DNA of 64,000 nt from the NCBI GenBank assembly GCA_963750715.1, contig CAVVRP010000012.1, forward strand, positions 868,001-932,000. The letters are read 5' to 3'. The DNA is from JAGVSR01 sp963750715 (GTDB taxonomy: Bacteria > Pseudomonadota > Alphaproteobacteria > Rhizobiales > Hyphomicrobiaceae). The position numbers were made by a program, and so were the translations under genes. This document shows positions 53,839 through 63,164 of this stretch, piece by piece; position 1 is the stretch's first letter, and each line of letters starts with the position of its first letter. The notes beneath the pieces were generated by a model. That model did no database searches, was not told the DNA's origin, and saw only the letters and a list, made by a program, of their open reading frames with translations.

Positions 53839-54126
53839 ATGCAACGCAAAGGTCATTCGTATCGCATCGGAAGCGGCCGCACGGGCGTCCGTTCATGTAC
53901 TGCCCACGCGACGACAACTATGCCGATCTATCCAATCCCACCTAATCTCCAGCGCAAGTTGCAGGGACCCGTCGATCTGGTGGTTCTGGAGGATTGCTAT
54001 CACCTGGTGACGATCGACCGGCAGCGCGACACGGTGCTCGCCCGCACTGCCGACTTCGTTGCACGGATATCGACGAGTTTGGGCGCCCACGGCGGCGCTT
54101 GCGCCGTAAAGCCACTCGCGGCCTGA
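53839..54126 (+). CDS. Small hypothetical protein
   Basis: 95 aa from ATG 53839 (the frame opens farther upstream at 53659, but nothing recommends that start). Basic N-terminus (MQRKGHSYRIGSGRTG), then LQGPVDLVVLEDCYHLVTID and a helix with ARTADFVARISTS. No signal peptide, no known family. Whether it is expressed is unsure; the composition of the second half looks coding. Confidence 0.4.
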   Translation: MQRKGHSYRIGSGRTGVRSCTAHATTTMPIYPIPPNLQRKLQGPVDLVVLEDCYHLVTIDRQRDTVLARTADFVARISTSLGAHGGACAVKPLAA

Positions 54127-54171
54127 GCCGTCTGGCCCTTCGAAATCAGAAAAAGCGTAAAGTTTTGCGGG

Positions 54172-54187
54172 TGTTCCGGCAGGAACA
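54172..54187. promoter_or_regulatory. Operator-like palindrome, copy 1
   Basis: TGTTCCGGCAGGAACA, an inverted repeat with one mismatch, 88 bp before the ATG at 54276. The same element with one base changed occurs upstream of the related gene at 55187. Two near-identical symmetric sites at the same distance from two similar genes indicate a shared regulator. Confidence 0.6.
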
Positions 54188-54275
54188 GCTCACCGATGCC
54201 TTCTGCCGCATGATGGCTTCAACGACAGCAAAACAATAACGACCTCCTTCGAACATACGCCCTTTGGAGACGACA

Positions 54276-54908
54276 ATGTCCAAGTCCATCATCGCCACTG
54301 TAGCCGCCGTCGCTCTCGTCTCGTCCGTAACCATGTCCTCCAACGCCGAAGCCGGCCATGGTCTCGGTCTGGGTATCGGCATTGGCATTCTGGCCGTCGG
54401 GGCCATGGCCGCTGCATCCCAGAAGCAAGAGCAGACCCAGGCCCGCAAAGCCGCACGCGAGCGTTCCGTCTATGAAGCCAAAGCCAAGGCCAAAGCGCAG
54501 GCACAGGCCGAGGCAAAAGCTCGGGCACGCGCCGAAGCCCAGGCGGAAGCTCGCCGCCAGGAGATTGCCGCCCGCAAGGCCGCCGAGCGCCGCGCAATTG
54601 CCCGTGCTGAAGCACAGGAAACTGCCAAAATCGAGCAAGGGAAGGCCGAACAGACGGCAGCGCCGGTAACCGGAACGGTCGACTTTGTAGCCAATACCAC
54701 CAGCACCTTCGTGGCAGCCCCCTCGACGACGGCGGCTCTGGCCAAGTCCGACATCGGCACAACCACGGCAGAAAGCCCGGCCGCGGCCGCGCCAACCGTA
54801 ATTCCAGTTGCAGCTGCCACGCCGGTGGCCCAGACAGCCTCCGGGACCGGCGACTGCAAGCGCTTCATTCCTGCGGTGGACGTCACGATATCGGTAGCCT
54901 GCGAGTAA
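54276..54908 (+). CDS. Secreted Ala/Lys/Gln-rich coiled-coil protein with Cys-Lys-x-Phe-Ile-Pro C-terminal tail
   Basis: 210 aa from ATG 54276, with GGAG ~8 nt upstream. Signal peptide ends near SSNAEA, followed by a Gly/Ile stretch (GHGLGLGIGIGILAVGAMAA) that could be a membrane segment, then a long alternating Ala/Lys/Arg/Glu helix (EAKAKAKAQAQAEAKARARA), then a Thr/Ala/Val-rich region and the tail GDCKRFIPAVDVTISVACE. That tail matches the end of the product of 55187 at 12 of 16 positions, with two flanking cysteines likely bonded. Function unknown; envelope attachment or scaffold is a guess. Confidence 0.75.
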   Translation: MSKSIIATVAAVALVSSVTMSSNAEAGHGLGLGIGIGILAVGAMAAASQKQEQTQARKAARERSVYEAKAKAKAQAQAEAKARARAEAQAEARRQEIAARKAAERRAIARAEAQETAKIEQGKAEQTAAPVTGTVDFVANTTSTFVAAPSTTAALAKSDIGTTTAESPAAAAPTVIPVAAATPVAQTASGTGDCKRFIPAVDVTISVACE

Positions 54909-55088
54909 GTCCGGCGTCTTCAACCGCCTAGGCCCGTTCACGAGGTCCGGCCAGCCAAAAATTCTCTCTTGCCCCACTTTTCCGACACGAAGGTTTTTCG
55001 AAGGAGCACGACTTTCCGGAGACTGCAATCGGGTCCTGTTCCGCCGACCGACTCCGGTTTTTTCGCTTACGGATGATTTTTCGGGCCG

Positions 55089-55104
55089 TGTTCCGGCCGG
55101 AACA
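55089..55104. promoter_or_regulatory. Operator-like palindrome, copy 2
   Basis: TGTTCCGGCCGGAACA is a perfect 16-bp palindrome 82 bp before the ATG at 55187. It matches copy 1 at 15 of 16 positions. A half-site-like TGTTCCGCC lies about 50 bp upstream. Confidence 0.65.
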
Positions 55105-55186
55105 GCGCGGGGCGGGGTAAAGGCACATTATCACTCCGACGGATGCGACCGACCTCGCGACATCAAACAAACGACTGGAGCCCGCC

Positions 55187-55792
55187 ATGACCAAGTCCCT
55201 GATCCTCAGCCTCGCCGCCGCTGCCACGTTTGCCGCCACGACTTCCTTCGGCCCCGCCGCCGAAGCTGGAGGGGTCCGGCTTGGTTTCGGCTTCCCGCTC
55301 GGCTCGTTCACCGCCCAGCCGACGCACGGCTACGGCGGTTCGAGCTATGGCGCCGAAAAGCATTGCGTCAAGCGGGCGCCATCTTATGTCAGCTCCGCAC
55401 GCCCGAGCACCAAGTTTGCACGCACTAAGACCGAACGCAGCGAAACCCGCGTCGCGACCTACTCGAAACCGAAGCAGACCACGACCACTTCAGCCCCGAT
55501 CGTGACCGCCGCAAAGTCCGAGGGTACGGCCGCCTCGCCAGCTACAACGGGTTCGACGGCACTTGCCGCCGGAACGGCAACATATCCGGCCACGACGACA
55601 CTGGCAGCCGTGACTGAGACCGAAACGATCAATGCGATTCCGGCGCCTGCTGCCACCACGGCCGGTACGGTCGGCGAAAATAACCAGCCCGTCGCGGCGA
55701 CCGAAGAGACGGTTATCGCCGCCGCAAACACAGGTTGTAAGAAGTTCATTCCGGCAGTCGGCGTCACAATCTCGATCGACTGCCCCAAGTAA
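55187..55792 (+). CDS. Secreted Thr/Ala-rich protein with the same C-terminal tail as the 54276 product
   Basis: 201 aa. Signal peptide LILSLAAAATFAATTSFGPA with cleavage near AEA, then a Gly/Phe stretch (GGVRLGFGFPLGSF), a Cys (EKHCVKR), a basic segment, a long Thr/Ala/Pro-rich region and the tail TGCKKFIPAVGVTISIDCPK. It shares signal peptide, Gly-rich start, low-complexity middle and Cys-bounded tail with the gene 280 bp upstream, but the middle is different. The pair looks like divergent paralogues or modular proteins with a common C-terminal module. No function known. The gap 54909-55186 holds the operator and no other gene. Confidence 0.75.
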   Translation: MTKSLILSLAAAATFAATTSFGPAAEAGGVRLGFGFPLGSFTAQPTHGYGGSSYGAEKHCVKRAPSYVSSARPSTKFARTKTERSETRVATYSKPKQTTTTSAPIVTAAKSEGTAASPATTGSTALAAGTATYPATTTLAAVTETETINAIPAPAATTAGTVGENNQPVAATEETVIAAANTGCKKFIPAVGVTISIDCPK

Positions 55793-55895
55793 TCAGTCGC
55801 GTTAACTCGAAACCGCATTGACGATATCAGGTGCTGGACAAGGCTCGCGCGTTGTCCGCACATGGCCACAGCTCCAGAACGACGGGACCAGCACC

Positions 55896-57098
55896 ATGAC
55901 CGCAGGCAACGACATTTCCGAAGCTGCAGGCGGACCACTCGGCCCCGGCCTTACGGCCAAGACTATCAAGATGGCGCCGAAGCTCGCCTACCGGAACCTC
56001 TTCCACGACCAGTTGAGCCTCATCGTCACACTCGTCGGCATCGTCTTCTCGCTGATCCTTGTCGCAGTCCAATGCGGGCTTTATCTGGGTTCGGAACAGA
56101 AAATCGCGACCGTCATCGACCACACGCCCGCCGACCTGTGGGTCGTGCCGATCGGTACCAAGAGCTTCGACGATCCGTCTCTGCTGACCGGCCGCGAGAA
56201 GTATGCGATCCTGTCGACGCCAGGCGTCGCCAATGTCGAAGAGATGGTCGTCAGCTTCGGCAGCTGGCGCAAGCCAGGCGGTGGCAAGAAGGCCTTCATT
56301 CTCGTTGGACTCGACAACGCACGTGGCGGCGTCCAGCCCTGGAATATCGTCGAAGGGAGCGTTTCGGAACTCGCCACACCGAATGCGCTCGCGGTCGACA
56401 AGTCGTATCTCAAGGATCTCGGCATCGACGGTCTGGGCGCCCACGCCGAGGTCAACCAGCAGCGCGTGCAGGTAACGGCACTGACGAAAGGCATCCGTTC
56501 GTTCACGACGCTGCCTTACGCCTTCACATCGATCGCGAACGCGCGCAAGCTGGTCGATGCCGGGCCTGAGCAAGCGACCTATCAGCTCGTGCATCTGGCC
56601 GATGGCGCCGACCGCGAAGCGGTGCGCGCCGAAATCGCAGCCCGCCTGCCCGACACCGAAGTCTTGACGCATGATGACTTCCGGGCGCGCAGCCTCAACT
56701 ACTGGATGTTCAACACGGCCGCTGGCGCGGCCCTCATCGCGGGCGCGGTCCTAGGCGTGATCGTCGGTGTCGTAATCGTCGCCCAGACACTCTACTCCTC
56801 GACGAAGGACCACTTGAACGAGTTCGCCACCCTGCGCGCACTCGGCGCCTCGGCCGGTTACATCCACGCGGTCATCCTCATCCAGGCCATTCTGAGCGCT
56901 GTGATCGGCTACATCATCGGCTTCACGCTGATCATGCTGCTGATAAGGGCGACGACGAACTCGACGCTCAACATCGTCATGACGCCGAGGCTCGCCATAG
57001 CCTTGCTCGCGCTGACGCTCGGCATGTGCATCTTCGCCGCCATCTCTGCCATCTTCAAGGTAACCCGCATCGACCCGGCGGGCGTGTTCAGCCGATAA
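55896..57098 (+). CDS. DevC/FtsX-type ABC transporter permease without adjacent ATPase
   Basis: 400 aa from ATG 55896. Cytoplasmic start, helix 1 (LSLIVTLVGIVFSLILVAVQ), a long periplasmic loop, then three helices (ALIAGAVLGVIVGVVIVAQT, AVILIQAILSAVIGYIIGFT, LAIALLALTLGMCIFAAISA) with LYSSTKDHLNEFATLRALGA between; this is the FtsX/MacB permease layout, closest to DevC of the DevBCA exporter. A DevA-type ATPase and DevB-type adaptor usually sit alongside, but neither is here. It follows the secreted-protein gene by ~100 bp on the same strand. Confidence 0.85.
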   Translation: MTAGNDISEAAGGPLGPGLTAKTIKMAPKLAYRNLFHDQLSLIVTLVGIVFSLILVAVQCGLYLGSEQKIATVIDHTPADLWVVPIGTKSFDDPSLLTGREKYAILSTPGVANVEEMVVSFGSWRKPGGGKKAFILVGLDNARGGVQPWNIVEGSVSELATPNALAVDKSYLKDLGIDGLGAHAEVNQQRVQVTALTKGIRSFTTLPYAFTSIANARKLVDAGPEQATYQLVHLADGADREAVRAEIAARLPDTEVLTHDDFRARSLNYWMFNTAAGAALIAGAVLGVIVGVVIVAQTLYSSTKDHLNEFATLRALGASAGYIHAVILIQAILSAVIGYIIGFTLIMLLIRATTNSTLNIVMTPRLAIALLALTLGMCIFAAISAIFKVTRIDPAGVFSR

Positions 57099-57118
57099 CG
57101 CCTCACCCGGCGTGACAG

Positions 57119-58445
57119 TCAAGGCCGCGCCCCGGTCTCGAGCGAAGACGAAGGACCCGACGCTGGCGCGACAAGTGTTTCCGGACGCGGCCACGGCTGG
57201 TCATCGGCCCGGCCGGGTTTGGGCGTCAGTCTCTCGCCCTTGACAAGCACGCGATAGAACGGGGTTTGCGTTGGCGAAACGGCATTTGCGCCCGCCGCTG
57301 AGCCCGACGGCGGCGTAACTGTACTCATGACATTTAGCCCGCCACTAATCTGATCGATCAAAACCTCGCCCATTTGGGACAGCTTGTCTGCGCTCTCCGT
57401 CCGCGTCACCAGCGCCACGACCGAGGCGGGGATCGCGGGTCGAATGATGTCGATCGTTGCCACGTCCTCGCGACCGTTCGATTGAACGGTTTTCAGGGTA
57501 ATGCGGCCGTTGTCGGCTTTCTGATCGCCAGTTGCGGAAGCCGGCAGCCCACCGCTGGCAGCCCCCTTGGACGCGATGGCCGCCGCGTCCAGCGGGGAGG
57601 GCGCATCGAGATCCTTCACCTTGGTCTTTTCGGGATTGATCTTCTCCTGCTCGGCCTCGCTACCGGCGAGCGGCACGGCGCGGCTCGCCTTGGCCTGGTT
57701 CAGGTCGCGCCGCAGATCGCGCTCGACGAAATGAGCGAGCTTGCGATTGCCAGCAGCGGTGAAATAGGTGCCGTCGCCGTCGCGCAGCCGCACGATCTTG
57801 CCGGTAAGATCTGGACCCCAGGGGTCGAAAACCCCGTCCTCATTCAGGAACCCGGCGAATGCATCGACGTACTTGATGCCGTTGAGGTAGACGCGCTCGC
57901 GCAAGACCTCGTTCATCATCTGGGCATCGTCGTTGGCGTCGGACTTGCGGACGTTGGGCAATCCCACCCAATAGACGGACAAGCCGCGCCGTTTCAGCAT
58001 CTTCGCCAGCATGTCGATGCGATTGCCGTACTGGGTGCGCCATTCCGGCGTGCCGACAGGAATCCTCCTGCCGCTGTCCGTTCGGGCAGAGACTTCGATC
58101 CCAGGCCCCGAGCATGACGATGGCGATCGTAGGCGGATCCTGCCTGAGCGTATCTTCGAGTTCGACGAGCTTTTCGTCGAACTCCGACCGCATGACGCCG
58201 TTCAGCGCCAGATGTTTCGGCGCGATCTGCAGACGCGCGTCGCCGGCGAAGGCATCGAGAACGCCCGTGAGAAGGCCCTCGGCCAGATCATCGCCGATGA
58301 CCGATAGCTTGTAGACATCGCCCTGGGGGAACGGCGTGATGAAGCTCGACCCGAGCGTATCGTCCTGCTGTGCCGCGGCAGGCTGCGGCACGGCAAAAAG
58401 CGCCGCCAGAATGGCAACGGTCAGGACTGTGAAAAAGCGCATCAT
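57119..58445 (-). CDS. DUF459 SGNH-hydrolase-like exported protein, frame disrupted by +1 base
   Basis: From ATG 58445: signal peptide (FFTVLTVAILAALFAVPQPA), then PFPQGDVYKLSVIGDDLAEG with the SGNH block I-like site, ALNGVMRSEF and TIAIVMLGAWD. An extra C near 58096 shifts the frame; removed, the next residues are EVSARTDSGRRIPVGTPEWR, RRGLSVYWVGLPNVRKS and DGTYFTAAGNRKLAHF, the His-containing block V of SGNH enzymes. The whole would be 441 aa, ending in a Pro/Ser-rich tail. Related proteins remove acyl groups from envelope polymers in some species; substrate here unknown. It is 44 bp downstream of the transglycosylase gene. Confidence 0.85.
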
Positions 58446-58489
58446 TCCGCGTCTCGTCTCCGAGCATCACAACGAATGCAGCGTTCACG

Positions 58490-59819
58490 CTAGTTGGCCG
58501 CGGTCGACCGCAAACTTGTCAACACCGCATCCGAGGGCCAGCAGTCGACCTTCAGATTCTTGGAACGTTGATACGCGCCGATGACCTTTCGCGTATTCGA
58601 ACCGATCTTGCCATCGATTTTCTCGACATCAAAGCCCAGCGCCTGCAACCGAGTTCTGGATCTCCTCGATAACCTTGGCTTTTTGGCCGCCCGTGCCGCC
58701 GAACTGGTGGACAAAGTCGCCGCCGCCCGCGATCCGGTCGGCAAGATGGCCGACGAAAACGGCATAGAGGTCGGACATGTTATAGCGGCGGATGACCTTG
58801 TAATTCTCAAGCACTAGAAACGACGGCCCGTAGGTCCCAGCCACGCTCATCAGGTAGGCCTGGAGCCCCAACTGCTTTTCGGTCCACGGCCTGCCACCGG
58901 CGCGTACGAACCCGATTTTCAACCATTCAGAAATGGGCCGAGCTTGCGTCGGTCCTTCATATCCGCAATCGGCGTTCGCGGGAATGACGACCTCGTAACC
59001 CCATGTCTCGCCCGCGACCCAGCCCTTACCGGCAAGCTGGGCAGCGGTCGAACCCAACGCGTCGGGAACGGAATGGAAAATATCCTTCTTGCCATCGCCG
59101 TCGATGTCGCGGGCGTATGGCACGTACTCGGTGGGCATGAACTGCGTGAGACCGACGGCCCCGGCCCACGACGATCGCATGTCGGAGCGCGCGACGCCGA
59201 GTTCAAGCATCTGCAAGGCAGCCACGAGTTCCTTTCGGAACAGATCCTTGCGCCGGCCCGCGTAGGCAAGCGTCGCAAGAACCCGCATCGCATCGTGCGG
59301 CAGCTTGTAGGCTCCGAATGCGGTTTCCCGTCCCCAGATGGCGAGCAACGAATAGCGGTCGACTCCCGACCCCCGTTCAATCTTGTCGAGGGCCTGCTTG
59401 TGATCCTTGAGAAAGGTGCGGCCCTGGGCGGCAAGGCGTTCGAGATAGGCTTTGTCCAGGTATTCCGCCGGCGCCCGCGTGAACTCGGCCTGCCCTGCGC
59501 TGCCCGACTTGTCCCGCCCGGGCAGATCGAGATCGGGAATGGAATAATTCGGCTCCATGCCGGCGAATGCCGCATCGAACGTCTTGCGCGAAACGCCGAG
59601 CGCGGCAGCGTCCGGCCATACGGTCTCGACCCAAGCCGAAAATGTGGGATCCGCGTGCGCAGCGCGCGGTCCCACCGCGTGAGCGGCTAAGGCCATGACG
59701 ACCGTCAGACAGGTCAGCAGCCGATGCCGCCGCGCACCCGCACGTAATGGAAAGTAGATGGACCGCCGCACTCCTGCTCCCGGATTACTGCATTGAAACC
59801 CAATACCAAGTCCTATCAT
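58490..59819 (-). CDS. MltB-type lytic murein transglycosylase with peptidoglycan-binding tail, frame disrupted by +1 base
   Basis: Signal region, then the GH103 domain: WVETVWPDAAALGVSRKTFD, catalytic Glu in LLAIWGRETAFGAYKL, AGAVGLTQFMPTEYVPYARD, DGKKDIFHSVPDALGSTAAQ. It ends GGQKAKVIEEIQN; an extra A near 58653 shifts the frame, and removing it gives IQTRLQALGFDVEKIDGKIG, a PG_binding_1 domain, with the protein ending at 58490 (442 aa). MltB cuts glycan strands to 1,6-anhydro-MurNAc ends. Without the correction the enzyme would keep its catalytic domain and lose only the binding tail. Confidence 0.88.
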
Positions 59820-59886
59820 CGAGGAGTTTCGGGGATTCGGGGCTTTTTTACGACCCTACGGGACACCGGCCAGACATTCTCCAAAC

Positions 59887-59917
59887 AAAAACCCCGCCGC
59901 CACGACTGGCGCCGGGG
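59887..59917 (-). terminator. Rho-independent terminator downstream of galE
   Basis: Read on the minus strand: an 11-bp stem (CCCCGGCGCCA / TGGCGGCGGGG, one mismatch) with a short loop, then TTTTT. Lies 26 bp after the galE stop and ends before the transglycosylase start. Confidence 0.8.
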
Positions 59918-59942
59918 CTAGAAGCAATGGCTGAACGAGATC

Positions 59943-60935
59943 TCAGGAGGTCTTGCGGATGCCCATCCGATGCTGCTCCCAGGCGAGCGCATGACTGACA
60001 ATCAGTGCCAGATCGTCATGTTGGGGCTGCCAACCCAGGGTTTGCCTGATCTTGCCCGACCCCGCCACGATCGCCGCGGGATCTCCGAGACGCCGGCCGA
60101 CGAGGCGGACATTGAAGTCGTTGCCCGAAACCCGCTTCACGGCGTCGATCACTTCAAGGACCGAGAAGCCCCTCGAGTAACCGCAGTTGAAGACATCCGA
60201 TTTGCCGCCGGCGCGCAGGTAACTCAGCGCCGCGGCGTGGGCCGAGATCAGATCGCTGACATGGATGTAGTCGCGGATGCAGGTTCCATCCGTAGTCGGA
60301 TAATCCGTTCCGAAAACGTCGATTGAAGAGCGCTGACCCAGCGCCGTCTCGCAGGCAACCTTGATCAGATGCGTAGCGCGTGGCGTCGACTGGCCGGAGC
60401 GGCATTTCGGATCGGCGCCTGCGACGTTGAAGTAGCGCAGAGCGCAATACTTGAAATCGTGCGCCCTGGCCGTATCGCCAAGCATGATTTCCGTCATCAG
60501 TTTCGACCAGCCGTAGGGAGACACGGGCCGGAGTTCGGAGTCTTCCGAAACAGGGTTTTCCATGACGTCGCCATAGACGGCGGCGGTCGATGAAAAGATG
60601 AAGTTCTTAACGCCGGTGGCGACGGCGACTTCCATCAGCGCGCGCGATTTAACGGTGTTATTGTGATAATAACCTAACGGATCCGCGACCGATTCCGGGA
60701 CGACGATCGAACCCGCGAAATGAATAATGGCTTCGATATCATGTTTGCGGATTATGGTGCTCACGAGATCCTGATCGCCGACATCGCCCACGACCAACGG
60801 TACGGCACGCGGCACCGAGGAGCGTATACCCGTTGAAAGGTTGTCTAAAACGACTGTTTTTTCACCAGAATCCAGGAGATTGAGCACCATGTGGCTACCG
60901 ATGTAGCCTGCCCCACCCGTGACCAGAACCGCCAT
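59943..60935 (-). CDS. galE: UDP-glucose 4-epimerase
   Basis: 330 aa from ATG 60935, with AGGAGAG ahead of it. NAD site VTGGAGYIGSHMVLNLLDSG, catalytic Ser/Tyr/Lys in FIFSSTAAVYGD and SPYGWSKLM, and the substrate loop RYFNVAGADPKCRSG. It interconverts UDP-glucose and UDP-galactose for polysaccharides. Divergent from galU, which makes its substrate. The terminator at 59887-59917 ends the unit. Confidence 0.94.
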   Translation of the reverse strand: MAVLVTGGAGYIGSHMVLNLLDSGEKTVVLDNLSTGIRSSVPRAVPLVVGDVGDQDLVSTIIRKHDIEAIIHFAGSIVVPESVADPLGYYHNNTVKSRALMEVAVATGVKNFIFSSTAAVYGDVMENPVSEDSELRPVSPYGWSKLMTEIMLGDTARAHDFKYCALRYFNVAGADPKCRSGQSTPRATHLIKVACETALGQRSSIDVFGTDYPTTDGTCIRDYIHVSDLISAHAAALSYLRAGGKSDVFNCGYSRGFSVLEVIDAVKRVSGNDFNVRLVGRRLGDPAAIVAGSGKIRQTLGWQPQHDDLALIVSHALAWEQHRMGIRKTS

Positions 60936-61086
60936 GGTCTCTCCTGTGACACCTTTTTTGCGAATTGCAAATCGCAGACAGGTTAGCGAAATGAACTTGA
61001 GCATTTCTAACAATGTCCCGTCACAATTGAAACATTAATTACCGTCAACGGATTTTGTTTCCCTCCCATAAACCCTGGAGCCCTGA
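60936..61086. promoter_or_regulatory. AT-rich divergent promoter region between galE and galU
   Basis: About 150 bp noticeably AT-richer than the surroundings. It contains a small inverted repeat TTTGC-GAATT-GCAAA at 60957-60971, 22 bp before the galE start. No gene is present. Shared control of galE and galU from here is plausible. Confidence 0.45.
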
Positions 61087-61977
61087 ATGACCGCCCCGTC
61101 ACGACGCATTCGTAAGGCCGTGTTTCCCGTTGCCGGACTCGGCACTCGTTTTCTTCCAGCGACCAAGGCCGTGCCGAAGGAAATGCTGACCGTAGTCGAC
61201 CGGCCGGTGATCCAGCACGTCGTGGACGAAGCCCGGGCAGCTGGCATCGAGCACTTCATCTTCGTGACGGGCCGCGGCAAAGCCGTCATCGAGGATCACT
61301 TCGACATCGCCTTCGAACTCGATCGGACGCTCGCCGACCGCGGCAAGAAAGTGGAACTGGAGGCGCTCGCACGCGATCTTCCCGCTGCCGGACAGGCGAG
61401 CTTCACCCGCCAGCAGTCGCCGCTCGGGCTCGGTCATGCCGTCTGGTGCGCCCGCGACATCGTCGGTGACGAGCCGTTCGCACTGCTGCTGCCCGACATG
61501 CTTCATCAAGCGGCGCGGCCATGCCTCGCATCGATGATGGAGGCCTACGCCAATACCGGCGGCAACCACATCGCGGTAGCGCCCGTGCCCGAAGACCAGA
61601 CGCACCAGTACGGGATCGTCGGCGTCGACGATGCGAAGGCGCCGGTCAGCCGCATCACCAAGATGGTCGAGAAGCCGCCGCGTGGCACCGCGCCTTCGAA
61701 CCTTCACATCACCGGCCGCTACATCCTGCAGCCCGAGATATTCGGATTACTGGAAAAGCAGGAGCGAGGGGCGGGGGGCGAAATCCAGCTCACAGATGCG
61801 ATGATCCGGCTCATGGGAGCCAAGGACCAGACGTTTCATGCAGTGCGCTTCGATGGGCGCATCCACGATTGCGGCACCAAGCTCGGCTTCCTGATGGCCA
61901 ACGTAGCGTATGCTATGGAGCGGCCGGAACTCGCGCCTACGCTCAAAGCCGAGATCCAGCAACTGCTCGGCGTGTGA
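61087..61977 (+). CDS. galU: UTP-glucose-1-phosphate uridylyltransferase
   Basis: 296 aa. Nucleotidyltransferase signature FPVAGLGTRFLPATKAVPKE, then IEHFIFVTGRGKAVIEDHF, ALLLPDMLHQ and RYILQPEIFGLLEKQ, all GalU-type. It makes UDP-glucose for exopolysaccharide, glucan and envelope sugars. ATG 61087 has a GGAG site; galE is divergent. It is followed after 139 bp by the MotA-like gene. Confidence 0.95.
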   Translation: MTAPSRRIRKAVFPVAGLGTRFLPATKAVPKEMLTVVDRPVIQHVVDEARAAGIEHFIFVTGRGKAVIEDHFDIAFELDRTLADRGKKVELEALARDLPAAGQASFTRQQSPLGLGHAVWCARDIVGDEPFALLLPDMLHQAARPCLASMMEAYANTGGNHIAVAPVPEDQTHQYGIVGVDDAKAPVSRITKMVEKPPRGTAPSNLHITGRYILQPEIFGLLEKQERGAGGEIQLTDAMIRLMGAKDQTFHAVRFDGRIHDCGTKLGFLMANVAYAMERPELAPTLKAEIQQLLGV

Positions 61978-62116
61978 ACAGCGGCGGCTTTGTCTCGTAT
62001 ATACGGTAAGTCCCGTTCGAGCAGCGGCGTAATCTTGCCGGTTTCGGCTGCGAAACGCATGCGATATGGTCGCGCGCGACAAGCTTCTACATGCCTGCGT
62101 CCGCCGGAGAGAGTGA

Positions 62117-63163
62117 ATGGCCAAGAAACGGCAAAGCGATCCCGCTTCGGGGACCATGTACCGTACGCTCACGCCACCCGGCGTGTTTCTTGTGCGCATG
62201 CTGATCTTCCTAACATTGGTCGGCTTCCTGGCTGCAATTCTTCACGAACGGCTCATGATGTCGTTCATGACAAACCCCGGACTCAACGGGCTTATCGTCG
62301 GCGTCATGGCTCTCGGAGTCATCTACGCATTTCGGCAGGTCATCCGCCTGTACCGCGAGATCCGCTGGGTCAATGCATTCCGCATCTCCGATCCAGGCCT
62401 CGCCATCGACCACCTGCCGGTGCTGCTCGCACCGATGGCCACCATGCTGCGCGATCGCACGGGCGCCATATCGCTGTCGACCGCCTCGATGCGCTCGATC
62501 ATGGACAGCATCGGCTCCCGCCTCGACGAAGCACGCGACACTGGCCGCTATCTCGTTGGACTGCTCGTCTTCCTCGGTCTGCTCGGCACGTTTTGGGGTC
62601 TGCTCGAAACAATGCAGTCCGTCGGCAAGGCGATTGCGACGCTCGACAACAAAGGCGAGGGTGTCGCCCTGTTCGACGAACTGAAGGCCGGTCTCGCCGC
62701 CCCTCTCAAGGGCATGGGAACGGCGTTCTCGTCATCGCTGCTGGGTCTGGCGGGTTCGCTGATCCTGGGGTTTCTCGAGCTGCAGGCCAATCACGCGCAC
62801 AACCGCTTCTACAATGAGTTGGAGGAATGGCTGTCGGGTATAACGGAGCTGACGCCGGGGTCGACGACCGCTACCGACGTGGCGAGCCGCCAACTGACCA
62901 GCGCCATCTTCGAGATGCAGCGCGCCGTAGAGGAGTTGTCGGCCCGACTGCGAGCAGCCCCCATCATAGCCGGCAGCCCAGGCGCGGCGGGTGCGGAAGA
63001 AACCGTTCGCGATCTGGCGCGGGGCGTGAACCAGCTCGTCACACAGATGCGCAATGAGCAGAAGGTCGTGCGCGAGTGGGTGGATGAGCAGTCAACCCAG
63101 CAGGCAGAAGTGACCAGCGCATTGAAGAACCTCGCTGACAATCTTCAGCGGAGAGGCGGCTGA
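62117..63163 (+). CDS. MotA/TolQ/ExbB-superfamily proton channel protein
   Basis: 348 aa with a GGAGAGAG site before ATG 62117. Two N-terminal helices (MLIFLTLVGFLAAIL, GLIVGVMALGVIYAFRQVI), a cytoplasmic stretch, then YLVGLLVFLGLLGTFWGLLE and GMGTAFSSSLLGLAGSLILG, the channel helices of the MotA/TolQ/ExbB fold, then a long C-terminal coiled coil (NQLVTQMRNEQKVVREWVDE). It pairs with the OmpA-domain gene 1 bp downstream, as MotA/MotB do. No flagellar genes are present, so a stator for another envelope machine is likelier than a flagellar motor; function unproven. Confidence 0.85.
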   Translation: MAKKRQSDPASGTMYRTLTPPGVFLVRMLIFLTLVGFLAAILHERLMMSFMTNPGLNGLIVGVMALGVIYAFRQVIRLYREIRWVNAFRISDPGLAIDHLPVLLAPMATMLRDRTGAISLSTASMRSIMDSIGSRLDEARDTGRYLVGLLVFLGLLGTFWGLLETMQSVGKAIATLDNKGEGVALFDELKAGLAAPLKGMGTAFSSSLLGLAGSLILGFLELQANHAHNRFYNELEEWLSGITELTPGSTTATDVASRQLTSAIFEMQRAVEELSARLRAAPIIAGSPGAAGAEETVRDLARGVNQLVTQMRNEQKVVREWVDEQSTQQAEVTSALKNLADNLQRRGG

Positions 63164-63164
63164 T

